Assembly (NCBI RefSeq): GCF_002878395.1
Contig: NC_061114.1
Location: forward strand, 147,008,308-147,072,307
Direction: 5' to 3'
From: Capsicum annuum
Taxonomy: Eukaryota; Streptophyta; Magnoliopsida; Solanales; Solanaceae
Length of the DNA: 64,000 nt
Positions 35,996 to 48,420 of the stretch are shown here, one piece after another; position 1 is the stretch's first letter; each line of letters opens with the position of its first letter. The notes beneath the pieces are model-generated. The model did no database searches. It saw only the letters and a program-made list of their open reading frames with translations, and was not told the origin of the DNA. The translations under genes were made by a program, and so were the position numbers.

Positions 35996-37000
35996 TTGTC
36001 TATAGGTATTGTTGCTTATGTAGAGAAAGGTAAGAAGAAGTTAACTCGTGATATGCATTGTCTGGCTAGATTGGGTGTTAGGTTGATTGATTCAGGGAAG
36101 GGAAGTACTTTGGTGCAAGTAGTTCCGAATCCTCTTTAGTTTCAAAAGTGAAGAAAAAGCAAGATAGAGATCCTAGTTTGGTCATACTGAAGGAGGCAGT
36201 TAAGGACCAAAAAGTAGAGGTGTTCTCCCAAGGGGGAGATGGCGTGCTGAGATTGCAGGGTAAATTGTGCATTCCGTGTGTTGATGATATGAGGCAGAGG
36301 ATTATGGATAAAGTGCATGGTGCGGTATTCTATTTATCCCGGCACTACCAAGATGTACAGCGACTTGTGGGAAATCTATTGGTGGAATGGCATGAAGAAG
36401 GATATATCTGGGTTTGTAGCAAAGTATGCAATGTGCCAACAGGTTAAGGTAGAGCACCAAAGACCTGGCGGTTTCATGCAAGAGTTTGGTATACCCACTT
36501 GGAAGTGGGAGGTGCTGAATATGGACTTCGTGACCGGATTTCCTCTTTCTCATTATCATCATGATTTTATTTGGGTTGTTGTGGATAGGCTGACTTAGTC
36601 CGTGCATTTCTTGCCTGTGCTCATGTCTTATTCAGCTGAGGATTATGCTAGATTGTATATCTGGGAGTTAGTCAAGTTGCATGGAGTTCCCTCATTCATC
36701 ATTTTGGATAGGGGCACTCAATTTACTTTTCAATTTTGGAGGGCATTTCAGTAGGGTCTTGGTACCCATGTTCTTTTGAGTTCTGCATTTCACCCACAGA
36801 TAGATGGTTAGGCTGAGAGTACCATTCAGACACTAGAGAATATGTTGCGGACGTGTGCTCTTGATTTCAAGGGTAATTGGGATGAGCATTTTCCATTGAT
36901 AAAGTTTGCCTACAATAAAAGTTACCATGCTGGCATCGGGATGGCACCATTTAAGGCCTTGTATGGTAGGAAATGTAGATCCCTCATAGGTTGGTTTGAA
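35996..37000 (+). pseudogene. Integrase core, unit 3 (motifs intact)
   Basis: Linker, then an open piece 36317-36595 with the zinc-binding Cys pair in 'ISGFVAKYAMCQQVKVEHQR', followed by 'WKWEVLNMDFVTGF' (first Asp) and 'HDFIWVVVDRLT-stop' (TAG, in place of Lys). The second Asp is in 'FIILDRGTQFT' (near 36710). The Glu is in 'DG-stop-AESTIQT', where CAG has become TAG. The open frame resumes at 36842 with '[20 protein letters not shown]'. All three catalytic residues are present; only stops and a frameshift near 36330 disable it. Confidence 0.88.
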
Positions 37001-37595
37001 GTGGGTGAAGCTGTCATGCTTGGGCCTAATACAGTGTTTGAAGCTATAGAGAAAGTTAAGTTTATTAGAGAGAGGTTGAAGACCGCCCAGAGTTATCAAA
37101 AGTCTTATGGCGATGTGAGGAGAAGAGATTTTGAGTTTGAAGTGGGTGATTTGGTATACTTGAAGATTTCACCCATAAAAAGGGTGAAGAGGTTTGGTAA
37201 AAAGGGAAAGGTTAGTCCCCATTATGTTGGCCCGTATAGAGTCTTGAGTCATGTAGGTAAGGTGGCCTATGAGGTTGAGTTACCTGCAGAGTTGTCAACT
37301 GTTCATCCTATTTTTCATGTCTCCATGCCTAAGAAGCATATAGGTGATTCCGTTGTAGTAGATCCTTCAGAGAATGTCGATATTCAGAATAGTCTTTCCT
37401 TCGATGAGGTTCCTATTGATATCCAAGTTTTTCAGATCCGTATATAAGTAACAAAGAAGTTCCCTTGGTCAAAGTATTATGGAAGAACCAGCCTGTTGAG
37501 GGTGCTACTTGGGTGGCAAAAGAAGATATGCGAGCCAAGTACCCGCACCTCTTTTCCGTGAGTTCATATCAATCTGAAGGTATCATTCTTCCTTA
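37001..37595 (+). pseudogene. Integrase C-terminus and chromodomain, unit 3
   Basis: Continuous from 36842 to 37447 (201 residues): 'CRSLIGWFEVGEAVMLGPNT', 'FEVGDLVYLKISPIKRVKRF', 'GKVSPHYVGPYRVLSHVGKV' and 'HPIFHVSMPKKHIGDSVVVD', ending 'IQVFQIRI-stop' at the start of the chromodomain. The rest, 'KKFPWSKYY' in this frame, shows a frameshift. In the other frame 'KVLWKNQPVEGATWVAKEDM' and 'RAKYPHLFS' complete the domain. Confidence 0.86.
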
Positions 37596-37777
37596 ATTCA
37601 GCCCTTCAAATATAAAGTTCAGCTGTGTATATATTCTTCCATGAGTTCTTGCAATTTCTGAGGTATTCAAGAGTTTAGAGAAATGTTGAGCCATTTAGCA
37701 AATTTTCTTTAGCTATGCATACTCTGTCTTTCCTGTGTTCCTAGTCCAACTAGTGACATTTGAGGATGAATTTTTCC

Positions 37778-37790
37778 AAGGGGGAGATAT
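37778..37790 (+). other. Polypurine tract, unit 3
   Basis: AAGGGGGAGATAT, identical to unit 1, directly before LTR4. Confidence 0.86.
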
Positions 37791-39594
37791 TGTAAGACCC
37801 CAAAAATTTTCCTCATAGTCTGATCCTTACAGCGTGTCAAGTGAAGTGTAATTCCATCCCTAAAAGATTGAGAAGTGACTTCCTAAGTGAGTATCATATT
37901 AACCATATGGAATTTCCCAAATTTCGACTTTTCATAAGAAATTTGATAAGCTTTTAGTCTATATAAGATTCGTCCAAATCCGATATCCGGGTAAGAAGTT
38001 ATGGCTAATTTAAGTGCTACTCATAAAACAGCATCATTTTATTGCTTGGCGCGTCGTGAAGAGGGTCTATTTGACAATTGTCAATTTCCAGTAGAACTCC
38101 GCAATAGTGGTTCATCGTGGCAGACCCCAATTTCCCAATAGTCAATTTCTTATGGCCAGGCGCGATTGTGATACGTCGCGCTGAAGTTCCAGATCCCAAC
38201 TAGTGGGACAACGCGATGGCTCTACGTTACAGTGACTACCAATTTTCCATTTGTCAATTTCCAGTGAGCCACCGCGATAGTGGCACGTCATGGTGGCCGA
38301 TGAAATCGGGTTCCCAGTTCAATTTTTTTCAGCTTCGTTCAGAAGTTAAGAAGGACACTTTGGACTTTTTCCAAGCCTCTTACATCGTGGAAACACCAAA
38401 TCAAAGTCATTTACAAGCTTTCTATGAAGTTTTTCTCAAGTTTTCTCTCAAGAAAAACCCTAAGCATCCAAGACCTCTTCCAAGAATCTCTAGAATCCAC
38501 CATAGATTTTCTTAATTGAGTCAAGATTTGAGGTTCCCAAGTCAAGGGATTCAAGAATCCTCAATCAAGAGTACGAATAGAGTTCCAAAAGCGAGAGTTC
38601 ATCCAAAGCTTCTAATTCAAGGTATGTGGGGTTTTGAACAAGGGCAATCCTTTCATCCTTGTGCCCAAAGGTTTATTTAAACCACAATTCTCTATAATTT
38701 ATGAGATTTTACATGAAATAGAATTGGGGTTCTTCACCCATTGTTATTGGTTGCAAGCTCTTGATATTTTCCTTGAATTGAGAGTCTAATGGCATGATTT
38801 TTTTACATGTTTTCTTGAGAAATTGTAGCTGGGTCTATACCCAATGATTTTGATCTTTTAGAAGTTAATGTTGAAATGTTTGAAACATTGAAGTATATGA
38901 GTATGTTGAGATTTTGAAATAAATTGCTGAAATTTCCAGATTTCTACATGATTTATGAATCTATATGCTATCTATTATGCTTTTGATGAGTTTTAACTTG
39001 AGATTGAATTATGGGTTATTAAGCCCTACTTGAGACTTGAGATTTTATGAACTATTGTGCTATAAGCACCCATGATTTGAATACTTTAAGATTGTTGAGA
39101 AATGTTTTGACCTAATGGTCATTGAGCTTTGAAATCCACTTTCCTACATGAGAGTACAGATTTGATTATTGGGTTCATGGTGAACCATGAGATTATTTAT
39201 AAAAGTAGATTTTTACTAGATGAGCGTAGATAATCTAAATAGAGTAGTATTTAGCACCGAGCGGGCAAGTTACTACGGTTTCTTACCCCAAATCTACCTG
39301 CCACCATAGGTTAGGCCTGAGGCCGAGTTTATGCTTATCATTGGGCCTAAGGCCGAATTGATTTAGGCCCGAGGTCGAGTTCGTTTAGTGATAACTGACC
39401 TAGGTTATAATTCCTGGCAAGAGTATGATGCCTCTCCCCAACGTGAGGTCTCTTCCTTAGGAGGACAAAATGTTGGACTCCATGTAGCTCGCATGGTTTA
39501 TGTCAGTTAAGAGAAACTCCCAAAACTAAAGTATTTTCCATTGAGATAAGATATTTTCCTTTAAAACTAAAATACTTTCCCTTGTGTAACGACC

Positions 39595-42500
39595 CAATTT
39601 TCTGGAACCAAAACGTTACACGGTGCTCATGATCCTGAATGACCACAAGCCAACCCTCTACTGATATCGATACCTGAACACTGCATAATATAGATAATAA
39701 ATGTGGAAACTAGCCATAAGTTTCAAAAATTATAAAAATTCTCAAAATTTAAAACTGAATACTGATACATCTATCCGAAAATCCTCTAAACTATCTAAGC
39801 TATGGAGTTGATGGCACATGTCTCCAACTAACTCTATCTGCTAAAAATAAACAAAATTTGATGCAATAATGATAAAAGGATCATCCTCGAATGAAGAAAA
39901 CTCACTGCTATGTCTACTGCTGCTGACTGGGACTAAGCTGCTAAGGGTAATCTAGATCTCATGCCTCTGAACCTCTGATATCAAATAAAACACCATAGCG
40001 TAAATGCGTCGGTACGGGAATGTACTGAGTATGTAGACGAGTTTAGGCTAAATGCAAGGGCTTATGCATGAACAATTACTTTACTGAATAATCATCAGAG
40101 TACTGAATGAGAACAGATGCATGAATGCACAAACTATAACTACAACCATCACGACTCTAAATACTGAAACTCGGATACTATAACACTGTCACCGAACTTA
40201 ATACTAACACTGAGATACTAAACAAGTGAATTATCTTATACCAATAACTGATTACTGGAGTTGAGATCAGTCTTATCTAGCGAGTGTTCTCAGAATCTGA
40301 GGATACTGAAGTTGATTGACTAAATATACTCACATCATTGACTGAGTTTTTTGAGCTTTCTACTCTTGACTGACTGTATCGGATATCAAACCTCTCTAAC
40401 GGATGATTCCAAAATCTACTATCAATGATAAGAAAATATCATGTCCAAATCTTACAACAAGAATACTTAACTGAATCTGAGATTGAGATCAAGCCTATCT
40501 GTTGGGTGATCTCTAGATCTGATAAAAAGAATACTCAACTAAACCTAAGACTGAGTTCAAGCCTATCTAACGGGGGATCTCTAGATCTAATAGCAAGAAT
40601 ACTCAATTGAATCTGAGACTGAGATCAAGCCTATCTGACAAGTGATCTTTATATCTGATAACAAGAATACTCAACTGAATCTGAGACTGAGATCAAGCCT
40701 ATCTGATGGGTGATCCCTAGATATGATAACAAGAATACTCAACTGAATATGAGACTGAGATTAAGCCTATTTGGCGGGTGATCTCTAGATTTTATACTAA
40801 ATAACTTAATATGGGACCAAGCCTATCTGACGGGTAGTCCATGAATCAATGGAACTATCTAAGTTCCTCACTGAGATAGATGACTATATCTGATCGTCCT
40901 GGTTTTTGAAGATTAATACTAAAACTATAACTATGGGAAGTAGTCACTTAACCGACATGCCCCGAATCTCAAATGGTAGGGTCCAAACTGTAACCCAGTT
41001 CGAAGGGTGTCAATACTGTGCCACAGATAATGAACTCTATGGTCAAGCCTATCTGATAGGTGACCCTCACACGAAGTCAGCCCTAAGGCAATATAATAGT
41101 CAAGCCTATCTAACGGGTAACTAGCCTTTCCTGACTTGTGACTCCTGCATCCTTCGTTGGCTACGTAGTTCTAGAGTTCAGGGATTGCTTCTTACGACTC
41201 TGCCTCTCTGATGAGGGGCCGCTATCCCTGCCCTTGCTCGGTGCTAGCTCCTACTCCTAACTAAAAGACTCTGAACTAATTCTTAACTGAACACAAACTA
41301 AGCTGAATCAGATACTGATCATGTTTCTCGAATGGTCTGACTGAGTTAAGCTAAATTTACTTGGTTCTGTATCTGATGGAATACTATAGAATCTTGTTAT
41401 CTGACTGGATGATACAGAGCTTTGAATAGAGTACTCGATTACTACAGAGGTCAGAACTTAACACTTGAATATTACTAGATCTGAGTTGGGTATAGAACTG
41501 AGACTAGATTACTAGCTATACTGAGATTACAGCAATTATAGAGATTACTGAGATTTCTTAAATTTTGTATCTGTCTGAGAATACAGAGTTCTATAACTTG
41601 CTGAGTTTTGAGAATCATGGATCAACTAGAATTATCATGAAAACTAACACGGGCTCTAGACAGCAACTAAATTATCGGGTATAAATACCCTGAGGACTCG
41701 ATAACATAAAAGTAAAACATAACCATTCTTGAATAATCAAGACCATGGACAATCATTCACCATCACAATCACTAAAGCATCACTTCAAGCATTTAGGAAT
41801 CTTAAACATATAATAACATAGGGGGACATGCTATTGGATCATACTCCATTAACCATGGCCTTGCATCAAGCACTTCGCACATATTTAAACCTTGGCAAGT
41901 ACCAAAGAACACGTAATTGGGGAACTTCATGCTATCATATTACAATTCATTTATCAAACACTTATCATGTATTAAAGTATTAGCATGTATCAAAGGGCAC
42001 ATAATTGGGTAATTTCATGCTATCATGCCACAATTCATTCACTAAGGCTTTTTAACAACCATTTGGCATGCATAGGCTTACACACAATTGGGGATTTCTA
42101 GTCAACATGCTATAATGGCTCTGATTCATTTACATAATAATTTTATCAAGCATATGGGGAGAATGCTTTGGTTATTCAATAATTTCTACACTTAATTGAC
42201 ATGAACACATCACTTAACAAGCAACTTAAAGAGGTTCTATAATAAATATCACGTGAATATCACATACTAAGTTCAAAGCTTGAAAACCTTGTAAACAAAC
42301 ATGAATCACAACTCAATAATAGCATGAACATCAATTTCAACTCACATGAAACATGAAAACTCATAAACATAAAAGCTTTGAAATTTAGAAAAGGGTTCTT
42401 GAGCTTCTTGGATAAAAGGGACCCAAGAATCAACAACTACATACCATAGAGAAACTCTTTCTTGAAATTTCTTGGAGATATTATTGATTTATTGATTTCT

Positions 42501-43192
42501 CTTGAAGAATAAAAAAAGGTTTTGATTTTGTAGAAATCCTAGTCTTTTATGTTGAAGAGAATTGAGAGAAAACAATGATATGTTGGGTGAAATGAGGCCA
42601 AATCCTATTGTAAGGAGTATATATATAGGTAGGGAAAAGACCCTTTTTACCCTTGGAATTAAACTAAAAAATCCTGATATTACATGCTAGCATGGCGCAT
42701 TATAATCATGCTGGCTCACTGGAAATTGAACAATCGGGAAACTACTTGATGGCGCAACACGGTGGAAATCGTGTTTCCACCTTGGTTGCAAACTGGAAAG
42801 GCACCGCGACGTGGTGAAATCATGTTGGTGCACTGCAAATTAACAATTCTGAAATCAAACCTTTGCGTAACGTGCTGTAATCATGGAGGCTCACTGGATT
42901 TTGATGATTGCCATTTTGGATGGCTCCGCGATTCGCTAAAGTAGAAGGTGGTACACTGTCTTACTAAAATGGCTCTAACTCTTCACCCAACTGTAGGATT
43001 TATGCAAATTTGGTATCGTTGGAAAGATTATTCAATGCTCTACATGACAAAAAGTCGATATTAGGGAAATTCTACACTGTTCAAAATACTTTTTACTTGG
43101 GAAGACACTTATTCCCCTTTTATGGTCGGATTAACACTTCACTGAACACGCTCTAAGGATCAAACTACGAGAGAATTTTGTGGGGTCTTACA
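39595..43192 (-). mobile_element. Solo LTR of family B nested in LTR4
   Basis: TGTAACGACC...GTCTTACA on the plus strand. The left duplication is CCTTG (39590-39594); the right has decayed to CCTTA (43193-43197). TATA-like box at 42617-42627. Confidence 0.91.
40452..40792 (-). repeat. 68-bp minisatellite in B LTR, about 5 units
   Basis: Five copies of the 68-bp unit, each with 2-6 differences from the consensus. Confidence 0.9.
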
Positions 43193-43981
43193 CCTTAATA
43201 TGAGTATTTTTCCCTAAAGCTTGAAATGAAATATTTTCCTAACATGAATGAAATACCTTCAAGTATGTTCCAAAGTTATATGATTTCGAATTCCAAGTAT
43301 TTGAGTTCAAAAGAGTTATGAGTTCTTGATCATTAAATAATTTTTACTCTCCATGAGACATATGCATGAGTTGAAAGTATTTTTTAAAGATTCCTTTAGC
43401 CTTGAATAATGAAAATAATAGAATAGTACAAATTTTAAATCTGAAAGTATAATGACTCACGAGATTGTATGCCCCCCACATGCTCAGTGCATTCCCAATT
43501 CCTGATCCACATATATGTCTATGTGCTACACTGTCTTATAATATAATTTTAGGTGCTCAGTCTCAGCCTCGCCAGTGACTTTTGAGTACCTCTATCTACA
43601 TTCCTACAGTGGTAAGTCCTCATGGTTTGAGTACCTATCATCAGACATTTCAGTATTTGAGAGACTATGTTAGTACTTTCAGTTTATTTTGTATTAGTTG
43701 GGGACCTGTCCTAATGGCTCTCTAGTTCATGGATTAGAAGAGACTTTGTCATACTAGTTATCAGATTGTGGTTGTGTTGAGGTTTCTAGCTTTGTGGTTG
43801 TTTGGACTGAGCATTTTCTTCATATGTCCATTCCTATGATATGACTATGCTGGTGTTTGAATTATTTCATATTAAACAGAGTGTCATTACTAGAAATAGG
43901 CTCAAAGGGTTAGCTTTGGGCTACTTGTATCCTTAAGCACCGTGTGACGTCCCGGGAGGCTATTTTGGGTCGTTACAAACT

Positions 43982-43993
43982 TGGTATCAGAGC
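43982..43993 (+). other. Primer binding site, internal 4 (perfect)
   Basis: TGGTATCAGAGC, the exact iMet-tRNA complement; the only unmutated one in the array. Confidence 0.95.
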
Positions 43994-44188
43994 CTAAGGT
44001 TTTTAAAGAGTCCTAGGGAGTCTGACAAGTTGCGTTGAGTAGAGTCTTGACCATCAGTGTGTAGCGTCCCATATCTATAATCAAGAGGCTACAAGACATT
44101 TTAGGAAAAGTTGTTTCTTTCTTTCAGATTCTATTGTGCCTACAGTTTTCCCTGTCATCTAATAATTCATACTCATATATTTCAAAAA

Positions 44189-44912
44189 ATGCCTCTCCAA
44201 AGAGCGAATACCCATAGGAACGATGATGAGCAACCCCCACTTGTTGATCCTTTGAATTAGACTGTGTCTCATGCTAAGTTTTAAGCGGCTTTTCAGGCAT
44301 TAGCCTAAGCAGTCACCACCAATGTTACAAAAAATAACTAGGCCGCAGTTGCTAATAAGCAGGGAGGTGATATAGCCATGGCTAGAATCCGTGATTTCAT
44401 GCGGATAAATCCGTCAGATTTTTATGGGTCCAAGACTGATGAGGACCCATAGCTATACCTAGAATTGATGTATTTTTTTGAGGAAGAAAGTGTTGAGTTG
44501 GCGTCTTACAGGTTGAAGGACATAGCTTATGACTGGGTTGTATCATGGAGAAAGTGTAGAGGTGAGGATGCTGCTCCTATGACTTGGAAGGTGTTCCAAG
44601 ATGCATTCTTGGATAAGTTCTTTCCACTTGAGATAAGGAAGGCAAATATTAAGGAGTTTATGTACTTGAGAAGGGATCTATGACCGTTAAGGAGTACTGG
44701 TTGAAGTTTAACCAGTTGGTCAAGTATTCTCCTGATTTGATTTCTGACACCCAGGCTAGTATGAGCAAGTTTGTGATCGGTGTTTTTGGGTTGGTACTAA
44801 AGGAGAGTATAACTGTGATACTGCATAGGGATATAGATCTAGCTAGGTTAATGATGAATGCCCAGCAGATAAAGGCAAAAAAAATTAGGGAGAGTGATCG
44901 AGTGAGAGGTAA
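44189..44912 (+). pseudogene. Gag pseudogene, unit 4, truncated by deletion
   Basis: ATG at 44189 gives 'MPLQRANTHRNDDEQPPLVD' then 'PLN-stop'. The capsid core (44465-44683) has 'SYRLKDIAYDWVVSWRKCRG' and 'FQDAFLDKFFPLEIRKANIK', frameshifted at 44680 into 'MTVKEYWLKFNQLVKYSPDL', 'FVIGVFGLVLKESITVILHR' and 'MMNAQQIKAKKIRESDRVRG'. Immediately after, the sequence jumps into pol. The knuckle, protease, RT and RNase H are absent. The shared gag stops (FQALA-stop; P-stop-LYLE) are present here too. Confidence 0.88.
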
Positions 44913-44914
44913 CT
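44908..44914 (+). other. Deletion junction in unit 4
   Basis: Gag 'gtgagaggTAAC' continues as pol 'TAACtcgtgatgtgcattg'. In unit 3 the two sides lie at about 33690 and 36042, so some 2.35 kb are missing. Both parents contain TAAC at the joint, a 4-base microhomology. Confidence 0.85.
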
Positions 44915-45845
44915 CGTGATGTGCATTGTCTAGATAGATTGGGTGTTAGGTTTTTTGATTCATCAGAGCGAAGTACTTTGGTGCAAATTAGTTTTGAATC
45001 CTCTTTAGTTGTGGGCATAAAGGATAAGCAAGATAGAGATCCTAGTTTGGTCAGACTAAAGGAGGCAGTTAAGGACTAAAAGGTAGAGGTTTTCTCCAAA
45101 AAGGGAGATAGCATGTTAAGATTGTAGGGTAAATTGTGTGCTCCGTGTGTTGATTATCTGAGGCAGAGGATTATGGATGAAGTGCATGGCGTGGTATTCT
45201 ATTCATCCCGGCACTACCAAGATGTACCGCGACTTGTGGGAAATCTATTTATGGAATCGCATGAAGAAGGATATATCTGGATTTGTAGCAAAGTCTGTAA
45301 TGTGCCAACAGGTTAAGGTAGAGCACCAAAGACTTGGTGGTGTGATGCAACAATTTTGTATACCCACTTGGAAGTGGGAGGTGGTTAATATGGACTTCAT
45401 GACGGGGTTGCCTCTTTTGCATCATCAACATGATTCAATTTGGGTTGTTGTGGATAGGCTAACTAAGTTCATGCATTTCTTGCCTGTGCTCACATCTTAT
45501 TCTGCTGAGGATTATGCTAGATTGTACATCCGGGAGTTAGTCAGGCTGCATGGATTTCCCTCGTCCAACATTTCGAATAGGGCCACTCAAATTACTTTTC
45601 AGTTTTTGGGGCATTTCAGCAGTGTCTTGGTACCCAAGTTCTTTTGAGTTCCACTTTTCACCCACTGACAAATGGTTAAGCTAAGAGGACCATTCAGACC
45701 CTAGAGGATATGTTGTGTATGTGTGCTCTTGATTTCAAGGGTAACTGGTATAAGCATTTTCTATTGATATAGTTTGACTATAACAATAGTTACCATTCTA
45801 GCATCGGGATGGCACTATTTAAGGCCTTGTATAGTAGGAGCTATA
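44915..45845 (+). pseudogene. Integrase region, unit 4
   Basis: It begins in the RNase H-integrase linker ('[20 protein letters not shown]'-type sequence). From 45177 to 45647 the frame is open for 156 residues: 'LWEIYLWNRMKKDISGFVAK' and 'SVMCQQVKVEHQRLG' (Cys pair), 'WKWEVVNMDFMTGLP' (first Asp), 'HDSIWVVVDRLTKFMHFLPV', 'YARLYIRELVRLHGFPSSNI', then 'SNRATQITFQF', where the second catalytic Asp is Asn. The third motif lies after a frameshift near 45620 and is further damaged ('tgacaaatggttaagctaagagg'), so it lacks a clean catalytic Glu. Confidence 0.87.
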
Positions 45846-46460
45846 GGTCACCCATAGGTTGGTTTGCAGTGGGTGAAGCTGCCGTGATTGGGCCTGATGC
45901 AATATTTAAAGCTATGGAGAAAGTTAAGTTGATTAGAGAGAGGTTGAAGACCACCAAGAGTTGTCAAAAGTCTTATGCTGAATTGAGAAGAAGAGATCTT
46001 GAGTTTGAAGTAGGTGATTTGGTATACTTGAAGATTTCACCCATGAAAGGGGTGAAGAGGTTTGGTAAAAAGGGAAAGCTTAATCCCCGTTATGTTGGCC
46101 TGTATAGAGTCTTGAGCCGTTTTGTTAAGGTGGCTATGAGGTTGAGTTGCCCACAGAGTTGTCAGCTATTCATCCTATTTTTCATATGTCCATGCATAAG
46201 AAGCATATTGGTGATTCCGTTGTAGTAGATCCTTCACAGAATGTCAGAACAGTCTTTCCTTTGATGAGATTCCTATTGAGATCCAAGATTTTTAGATCCG
46301 TAGAACTCAGGAACAAATAAGTTCCCTTGGTCAAAGTTTTATGGCGGAACCAGTCTATTGAGGGTGCTACTTTAGAGGCAGAAGCAGACATGCAAGCCAA
46401 GTACCCGTACCTCTTTTCTGTGAGTTCAGATCAATCTGAAGGTATCATTCTTTCTTAATT
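45846..46460 (+). pseudogene. Integrase C-terminus and chromodomain, unit 4
   Basis: Open from 45809 to 46225: 'PIGWFAVGEAAVIGPDAIFK', 'LEFEVGDLVYLKISPMKGVK' and 'RFGKKGKLNPRYVGLYRVLS', then a one-base loss at about 46132 shifts the frame before 'HPIFHMSMHKKHIGDSVVVD'. Chromodomain remnant at 46265-46420 with 'RNK-stop-VPLVKVLWRNQSI', 'EGATLEAEADMQAKYPYLFS': the invariant Trp of TWEAE is replaced by Leu. Confidence 0.85.
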
Positions 46461-46637
46461 CAGCCCTTCTAATCTAAAGTTCAGCTATGTATATATTCTT
46501 CCATGAGTTCTTGCAATTTTTGAGGTATTCAAGAGTTTAGAGAATTGTTGAGTCGTTTAGCAAATTTTCTTCAGCTATGTGTACTCTATTTTACCTGTCT
46601 TCCTAGTCTAACTTGCGACATTTGAGGATGAATGTTT

Positions 46638-46652
46638 CAAAGGGAGAGATAT
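46638..46652 (+). other. Polypurine tract, unit 4
   Basis: CAAAGGGAGAGATAT-type run just before the LTR5 TG at 46653. Confidence 0.82.
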
Positions 46653-48420
46653 TGTAAGACCCCGCAAATTTCCCTCGTAGTTTGAGCCTTAGACCGTGTC
46701 AAGTGAAGTGTAATTCTGGCCTTAAAAGATTGAGAAGTGACTTCCTAAGTGAATATCGTGTTAACCATATGGAATTTCCTCAATTTCAACTTTTTATCAC
46801 ATGGGAAATTTTAAAATCTTTTCGTCAATATAAGATTCACCCAAGTCTGATAACCGGGCAAGAAGTTATGGCTAATTTAAGTCCTAGCCATAAAACAGCG
46901 TCATTTTAGTGCTTGGCGCATTGTGGAGAGGGTCTATTTGAAAATTGTCAATTTCCAGTGGAACTCCACAATAGTGGCACATCACGGAGGACCCCAATTT
47001 CCTAATAGTCAATTTCCTGAATCCTGGCACGATTGTGACACGTCACGCTGAAGTTCCAGGTCCTAACTAGTGGGACAACACGATGGCTCCGCATCGCGTT
47101 GACTACCAATTTTCCATTTGTCAATTTCCAGTGAGCTACCGCGATAGTGGCGCATTGCGGTGGCCCAGTTTAATTTTTTCCAACTTCATTCAAAAGTTGA
47201 AAAGGGCACTTTGGACTTTTTCAAGCCTCTTAAACCGTGCAAACACCAAATTAAGGTCATTTACAAGCTTTCTATGAAGTTTTTCTCAATAAAAACCCTA
47301 AGCATCCATAACCTCTTCCAAGAATCTCTAGAATCCACCATAGATTTTCTTAATTGAGTCAAGATTCAAGGTTCCCAAGTCAAGGGCTTCAAGAACCCTC
47401 ATTCAAGAGTATGAATAGAGTTCCAAAAGCGAGAGTTCATTCGAAACTTCTAATTCAAGGTATATGGAATTTTGAACAAGGGTAATCCTTTCACCCTTGT
47501 GCCCAAAGTTTTATTTAAACCACAATTTTTTGCAATTTATGAGATTTTATATGAAATTTAATTGGGGGTTTTCACCCATTGTTATTGGTTGCAAGCTTTT
47601 GATGTTTCCCTTGAATTGAGAGTCTAATGACATGATTTTTTACATGTTTTCTTGAGAAATTACAGCTGGGTCTATACCAATGATTTTAAGCTTTTAGAAG
47701 TTAATAATTGAAATGGTTGAAACATTGAAGTATATGAGTATGTTGAGATTTTGAGATAAATTACGAAAATTTCCAGATTTCTACATGAGTTAAGAATCTA
47801 TATGCTATCTATTATGCTTTTGATGAGTTTTAACTTGAGATTGAATTATGGGTTATTAAGCCCTATTGAGACTTAATATTTTATGAACTATTGTGCTATA
47901 ACTACCCATGATTTGAGTATTCTAAGATTATTAAGAAATGTTTTAACCTAATGGTCATTGATCTTTGAAATCCACTTTCCTACATGAGAGTACAGATTTG
48001 ATTATTGGGTTCGTGGTGAACCATGAGATTATTTCTAAAAGTGAATTTTTATGAGATGAGCGCAGATAATCTAAAGAGAGTAGTATTTAGCACCGAGCGG
48101 GTAAGTTACTACTGTTTCTTACCCCAAAACTACATGCCACCATAGGTTGGTCCTGAGGCCGAGTTTATGATTATCATTGGGCCTAAGGCTGAATTGATTT
48201 AGGCCCGAGGTCGAGTTCGTTTAGTGATAACTGACCTAGGTTATAATTCCTGGCAAGAGTATGATGCCTCTCCCCAACTTGAGGTCTCTTACTTAGGAGG
48301 ACAAAACGTTAAACTCCATGTAGCTCGCATGGTTTATGTCGATTAAGAGAAACTCCCTAAACTAAAGAATTTTCCATTGAGATAAGATATTTTCCTTTAA
48401 AACTAAAATACTTTCCCTTG

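Larger units (their letters stand above)
37791..43977 (+). repeat. LTR4 of the array with nested B solo LTR
   Basis: TGTAAGACCCCAAAAAT...GGGTCGTTACA. Pieces 37791-39594 and 43193-43977. The second piece is about 120 bp shorter than in LTR2 and LTR3: at 43466-43471 'gagattgt' is joined directly to 'atgccccccaca'. Between about 39300 and 39800 it is nearly identical to LTR5 at 48140-48660, with shared unusual variants. Donor-like site at 38622. Confidence 0.9.
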
